A stretch of DNA of 8,933 nt from Prevotellaceae bacterium. Its GTDB lineage: Bacteria > Bacteroidota > Bacteroidia > Bacteroidales > UBA932. The notes below the pieces were generated by a model. The model did no database searches, had not been told where the DNA came from, and saw nothing but the letters and a program-made list of their open reading frames with translations. The DNA lies in NCBI GenBank assembly GCA_031273485.1, contig JAISRS010000519.1, forward strand, positions 1-8,933, written 5' to 3'. Below are positions 6,072 through 8,933 of this stretch, piece after piece (the stretch's first letter is position 1; every line of letters starts with the position of its first letter). Position numbers and translations under genes: made by a program.

Positions 6072-6254
6072 ATTAGATAAAATCTTTAAATAATGTTAGA
6101 TTTCTAAAAAAAAGTTATAATTTTATCCATTATAATTATCACTCGTAAGAGGAATTAAACACACAGTTTCAGTGATTTAGGATTTAAATAAATTATATAT
6201 TTTGAATTAAAATAAATGTTAATAACAGTATAAACTTAAATATCTATTTGTATT
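6072..6254. other. Remainder of the divergent spacer before the DUF1080 gene
   Basis: Very AT-rich sequence between two divergent genes. TATATTTTG at 6196-6204 is near the -7 consensus, but the TTTG block is displaced by one base, so I do not call it a promoter. No RNA gene, repeat family or small open frame with a recognisable product is seen. Confidence 0.5.
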
Positions 6255-7022
6255 ATGAACAAGAAAAATTTTATTTTAGGCATATTATTTAGCCTTATTT
6301 TATGTAATTTTTGTGTCGAAATTGATGCTCAGGAAAAGAAGAAATATCCCGATCCTGCGCCAATGACAGCGGCAATGACGGAGATTTGGACTCCTCAACC
6401 TAAAATTGTGACTCCGGGCGAGCCTGTTTCGGCGCCCTCGGACGCTATTGTGCTTTTTGACGGAAAAGACCTTTCGGCTTGGGAAAACGATAAGGGCGAA
6501 CCCGCCCCGTGGAAGGTGGAAAACGGTGTTTTTATAGCAGGACAGGGAAATATACGGACGAAACAGAAGTTCGAAAATTTTCAGCTGCATGTCGAATGGC
6601 GTATTCCCGAAGATGTAACGGGACAAGGTCAGGGTCGCGGCAACAGCGGGGTATATCTGCAGGGGCGGTACGAATTGCAGATACTCGACAGTTATGAAAA
6701 TGAAACTTATATCAACGGTATGGCTGCAAGTATTTATAAACAGACGCCCCCTCTGGTAAATGCCATGCGCAAACCGGGCGAATGGAACGTTTATGATGTG
6801 ATTTATTCCGCCCCTGTGTTTAAGGACGATGGAACTTACCGTACGCCTCCTCGCGTTACTTTGCTTCACAATGGAGTTGTTGTACAAAATAATACAACCA
6901 TTTTGGGAACAACGGAATATATCGGACATCCGAGAGTGGCTAAACACGGCGCAGGTCCCATCCTCCTGCAAGACCACCCCGGTCATGTTGCATTTCGTAA
7001 TATTTGGATAAGAGAATTATGA
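6255..7022 (+). CDS. Secreted DUF1080 (3-keto-disaccharide hydrolase-type) protein
   Basis: 255-residue exported protein. The signal peptide covers about residues 1-25 (hydrophobic core ILGILFSLILCNFCV, probable cleavage IDA|QEKK). The cysteines in it do not form a lipobox, because Leu and Phe precede them. A proline-rich linker (about 30-62) leads to one DUF1080 domain from about 64 to 255. Its hallmarks are LFDGKDLSAWE (67-77), PWKVENGVF (85-93), NSGVYLQGRYELQILDS (130-146), the segment GEWNVYDVIY (175-184), LLHNGVVVQNN (203-213) and a closing GHVAFRNIWIREL. The domain has a lectin/glucanase-like jelly-roll fold, and some characterised members hydrolyse 3-keto-glycosides. Others may only bind carbohydrate, so the exact substrate is not known. 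No SusC/SusD pair or glycosidase is adjacent. No strong promoter is visible. Confidence 0.88.
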   Translation: MNKKNFILGILFSLILCNFCVEIDAQEKKKYPDPAPMTAAMTEIWTPQPKIVTPGEPVSAPSDAIVLFDGKDLSAWENDKGEPAPWKVENGVFIAGQGNIRTKQKFENFQLHVEWRIPEDVTGQGQGRGNSGVYLQGRYELQILDSYENETYINGMAASIYKQTPPLVNAMRKPGEWNVYDVIYSAPVFKDDGTYRTPPRVTLLHNGVVVQNNTTILGTTEYIGHPRVAKHGAGPILLQDHPGHVAFRNIWIREL

Positions 7023-7177
7023 TTTGACAAATAACATGGTGAGCAACTAACAGCGAATAACTGTAATCATTTAGCATGATTTATAAATGTTAAGCATCAA
7101 TCCTGTAAACAATCGGTCTGTTATGATGCGGATTGCCATTCGCAGTCAGGCGTTCATCATTAAAAATGATATTTTCT

Positions 7178-7822
7178 ATGAAACAGTTCGTTATATTCTG
7201 TATATTATGGTTTTTACAGTGTGTCTCCGGCGCTTTTGCTCAGGACAATTATCTTTTCCCGGAATTTACCCAGGCGCATGTATATTACAAAAATACGGCA
7301 ATTTCCGCCTTTGTGAATTATAACCTTTTTTCGTCGGATATTTGCGTGTTGGACGGAAATAAGAGAAGACGTTTGGAGAATGTGGATAAGATTGAGTATG
7401 TAAATATTGGCGACAAAAAATTTATTCCGTTAAATGATAATGTTTTTGGAGAAGTCCTGGTTGACGGGAATCTTGTTCTTGTGATGAAATATTCCGGCGA
7501 AATCTCTAAAACCGATGAAACCGTGAAGGGAATAGGCAAAATGGCATTAAATAAACTTCTTGACTCCGGCGAGGCTTTGCCTTCGGGAATCAGGATACAA
7601 AGGGACAGCTCTTATTACTTTTTTAAACATAAATCGCCGGATAAAACATTTTATTTGCCCGGTATGAATGTCGAAAAAGCAACTCAGTCGGGCATAAAAA
7701 AACTTTTCTCGAAACATAAATCCGAAATAGATTTATTTATCAAAGAAAATGGAACGGATTTTTTGTCCTTTGAGCATCTCAAACGTTTAGTGGAATTTTG
7801 TGAAAAATATACGGAAAACTGA
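7178..7822 (+). CDS. Secreted protein of unknown function
   Basis: 214 residues from the ATG at 7178, chosen because it starts a textbook signal peptide (MKQFVIFCILWFLQCVSGAFA|QDN, cleavage after residue 21). In-frame ATGs at 7166 and 7133 would add only polar residues before it. I do not recognise the family. The mature N-terminal half (about 25-112) looks beta-rich, with short strands such as AHVYYKN, SAFVNYNLFSS and NLVLVMKYSG. The middle is basic and polar (about 110-160). The C-terminal segment (165-212) looks helical and charged, from EKATQSGIKKLF to HLKRLVEFCEK. There is no further membrane segment and no lipobox. It lies 155 bases after the DUF1080 gene on the same strand and could be cotranscribed with it, although I see neither a terminator nor a promoter in the gap. 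Periplasmic or surface location is an inference. Confidence 0.75.
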   Translation: MKQFVIFCILWFLQCVSGAFAQDNYLFPEFTQAHVYYKNTAISAFVNYNLFSSDICVLDGNKRRRLENVDKIEYVNIGDKKFIPLNDNVFGEVLVDGNLVLVMKYSGEISKTDETVKGIGKMALNKLLDSGEALPSGIRIQRDSSYYFFKHKSPDKTFYLPGMNVEKATQSGIKKLFSKHKSEIDLFIKENGTDFLSFEHLKRLVEFCEKYTEN

Positions 7823-7856
7823 AATTAATGAACCGTAAAATCCATGTTGTTTAAAA

Positions 7857-7893
7857 CAAACAAAAATGAACAAAATGATGTTTGATTTTTTTT
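7857..7893 (+). terminator. Weak candidate terminator after the unknown secreted protein gene
   Basis: CAAACA (7857-7862) can pair with TGTTTG (7879-7884) across a 16-base loop, followed by A and eight T (7886-7893). The stem is short and AT-rich, and an overlapping alternative (TTGTTT-A-AAACAA) competes with it. The T-tract and position between two genes are the main support. Confidence 0.35.
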
Positions 7894-7971
7894 ATATCCT
7901 GTACGCGGATATGTAGAATTTTGTTAGCAACTTATTAGATAATGTAAATCAATTTGATATTTTGATTAGAA

Positions 7972-8933
7972 ATGGCAAATGTGACGGAAAACAGATCTTT
8001 AAAAAGACTCAATACCTTCGGATTTGATGCAAAAGCGCGATACTTCGCCGCATTAAATTCGTTAAACGAGATAAGGGATATTTTAGAGGAATTTAACAGC
8101 TACGATTTGCCTTTGTATATATTGGGCGGAGGGAGTAATGTGATTTTTTCCGGGGATTATGAAGGGCTTATTCTGCATCCTCAAATCAAAGGACTTAGTA
8201 TTGTTGATGAAAACGAACGGTATGTCTGGTTAAAAGTCGGCGCGGGTATTGTTTGGGACGATTTTGTGAATTATGCAACGGAAAATAACCTCTGTGGAGT
8301 TGAAAATCTTTCGGCGATACCCGGAAATGTGGGCGCCGCTCCCGTACAAAATATCGGAGCATACGGAATGGAGGTTAAAGATTCGATATATGCTGTGAAT
8401 GGTATCTTTATCAGCGACTGCTCGAATTTTGAACTGCGAAACGAAGAATGTAAATTCGGATACAGAGACAGTGTGTTTAAAAATGAATTGAAACAAAGAG
8501 CCATTGTTACTTCCGTAATTTTCAGGCTTTCCAAAATTCAGGAATATACGCTCGACTATGGCGATGTGAAAAAAAAATTAAAGGAATACAATGAGATTAA
8601 TTTACGAAATATCCGAGATGCCATTATTAAAATCCGTGCGGAAAAACTCCCCAATCCGAAAGAACTTGGAAATGCGGGCTCGTTTTTTAAAAACCCTGTG
8701 GTTGAAACAAAGGCTGCACAGAAAATGTTGAAATTATATCCTTCCATGCCCACCTACCCGTTTAAGGGCAAGGTGAAACTGTCGGCGGCATGGCTCATCG
8801 AAAAATGTAATTTAAAAGGATATCGTTTGGGAAATGTAGGCGTACATCAAAATCAGGCTTTAGTGCTGGTACATTACGGTCAGGGCAATGTGAACGAACT
8901 CTTGGAACTGTCGCGCATGATACAAAATACGGT
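7972..8933 (+). CDS. murB: UDP-N-acetylmuramate dehydrogenase, partial (C-terminus off the right edge)
   Basis: Cytosolic FAD enzyme that reduces UDP-GlcNAc-enolpyruvate with NADPH to UDP-MurNAc, the second committed step of peptidoglycan precursor synthesis. 320 residues are visible with no stop, and E. coli MurB has about 342, so roughly 20 are missing. FAD-binding motifs are LNTFG (13-17), the loop ILGGGSNV (50-57), and LSAIPGNVGAAPVQNIGAYG (113-132). The catalytic arginine is R165 in GYRDSVFK, and the general-acid serine is S237 in NAGSFFKNP. The final catalytic glutamate would lie beyond the edge. Length and the YRDSVFK form match type I (E. coli-like) MurB. The ATG at 7972 is the only reasonable start, with an in-frame TGA nine bases upstream at 7963. 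No clear promoter or Shine-Dalgarno is seen in the 149-base gap. Confidence 0.96.
   Translation, partial: MANVTENRSLKRLNTFGFDAKARYFAALNSLNEIRDILEEFNSYDLPLYILGGGSNVIFSGDYEGLILHPQIKGLSIVDENERYVWLKVGAGIVWDDFVNYATENNLCGVENLSAIPGNVGAAPVQNIGAYGMEVKDSIYAVNGIFISDCSNFELRNEECKFGYRDSVFKNELKQRAIVTSVIFRLSKIQEYTLDYGDVKKKLKEYNEINLRNIRDAIIKIRAEKLPNPKELGNAGSFFKNPVVETKAAQKMLKLYPSMPTYPFKGKVKLSAAWLIEKCNLKGYRLGNVGVHQNQALVLVHYGQGNVNELLELSRMIQNT

Noticed and set aside
6196..6204. TATATTTTG as the DUF1080 promoter -7 element
   Set aside because: The TTTG block is shifted by one base from TAnnTTTG, and such AT-rich matches are expected by chance in this spacer.
6255..6330. Lipoprotein signal in the DUF1080 protein
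   Set aside because: The cysteines at residues 17 and 20 are preceded by Leu and Phe, not Gly/Ala/Ser; a signal peptidase I site at IDA|Q is more credible.
8230..8753. Minus-strand open frames within murB
   Set aside because: murB is continuous on the plus strand with catalytic motifs; the reverse frames have no recognisable features.

Overview
The window reads as chromosomal DNA of a member of the Bacteroidota, probably order Bacteroidales. The evidence is Bacteroidota-type promoter elements (TTG or TTTG about 17-20 bases before TAnnTTTG) at several genes, few clear Shine-Dalgarno sequences, a Porin_O_P-type outer-membrane porin, an EF-G2-like paralogue, and AT-rich spacers holding the 'CACGAATTACACG' class of intergenic repeat. 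Genus cannot be resolved from this sequence.

Layout. Positions 1-752 (minus) hold most of a cation diffusion facilitator (CDF) transporter, cut at the left edge after residue 250. Positions 983-1990 (minus) encode aspartate-semialdehyde dehydrogenase (asd), with its own promoter and a long structured element ending in a U-tract just downstream. Positions 2085-3101 (minus) encode a phosphate-selective-porin-like outer-membrane protein. A tRNA-Thr(CGU) lies divergently at 3246-3318 on the plus strand. About 370 bases of layered non-coding repeats follow, then a hairpin terminator that faces the next gene. Positions 3848-6004 (minus) encode an EF-G paralogue whose GTPase motifs differ from canonical EF-G. 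Across a 250-base divergent spacer, the plus strand carries a secreted DUF1080 (3-keto-disaccharide hydrolase-type) protein (6255-7022), an unrecognised secreted protein (7178-7822) and murB, cut at the right edge (7972-8933).

How the genes relate. Most look like independently transcribed housekeeping or envelope genes rather than one system. Asd supplies the branch point to diaminopimelate, and MurB makes UDP-MurNAc; both feed peptidoglycan but sit in separate transcription units on opposite strands. The porin, DUF1080 protein and unknown secreted protein act in the envelope.

I see no defence, phage, CRISPR, transposase or biosynthetic-cluster genes, and no convincing new multi-gene system. 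The observations most worth a second look are the altered GTPase signatures of the EF-G paralogue and the tandem repeat in its leader, the structured RNA-like element after asd, the repeat mosaic after tRNA-Thr, and the altered metal-site residues of the CDF transporter.
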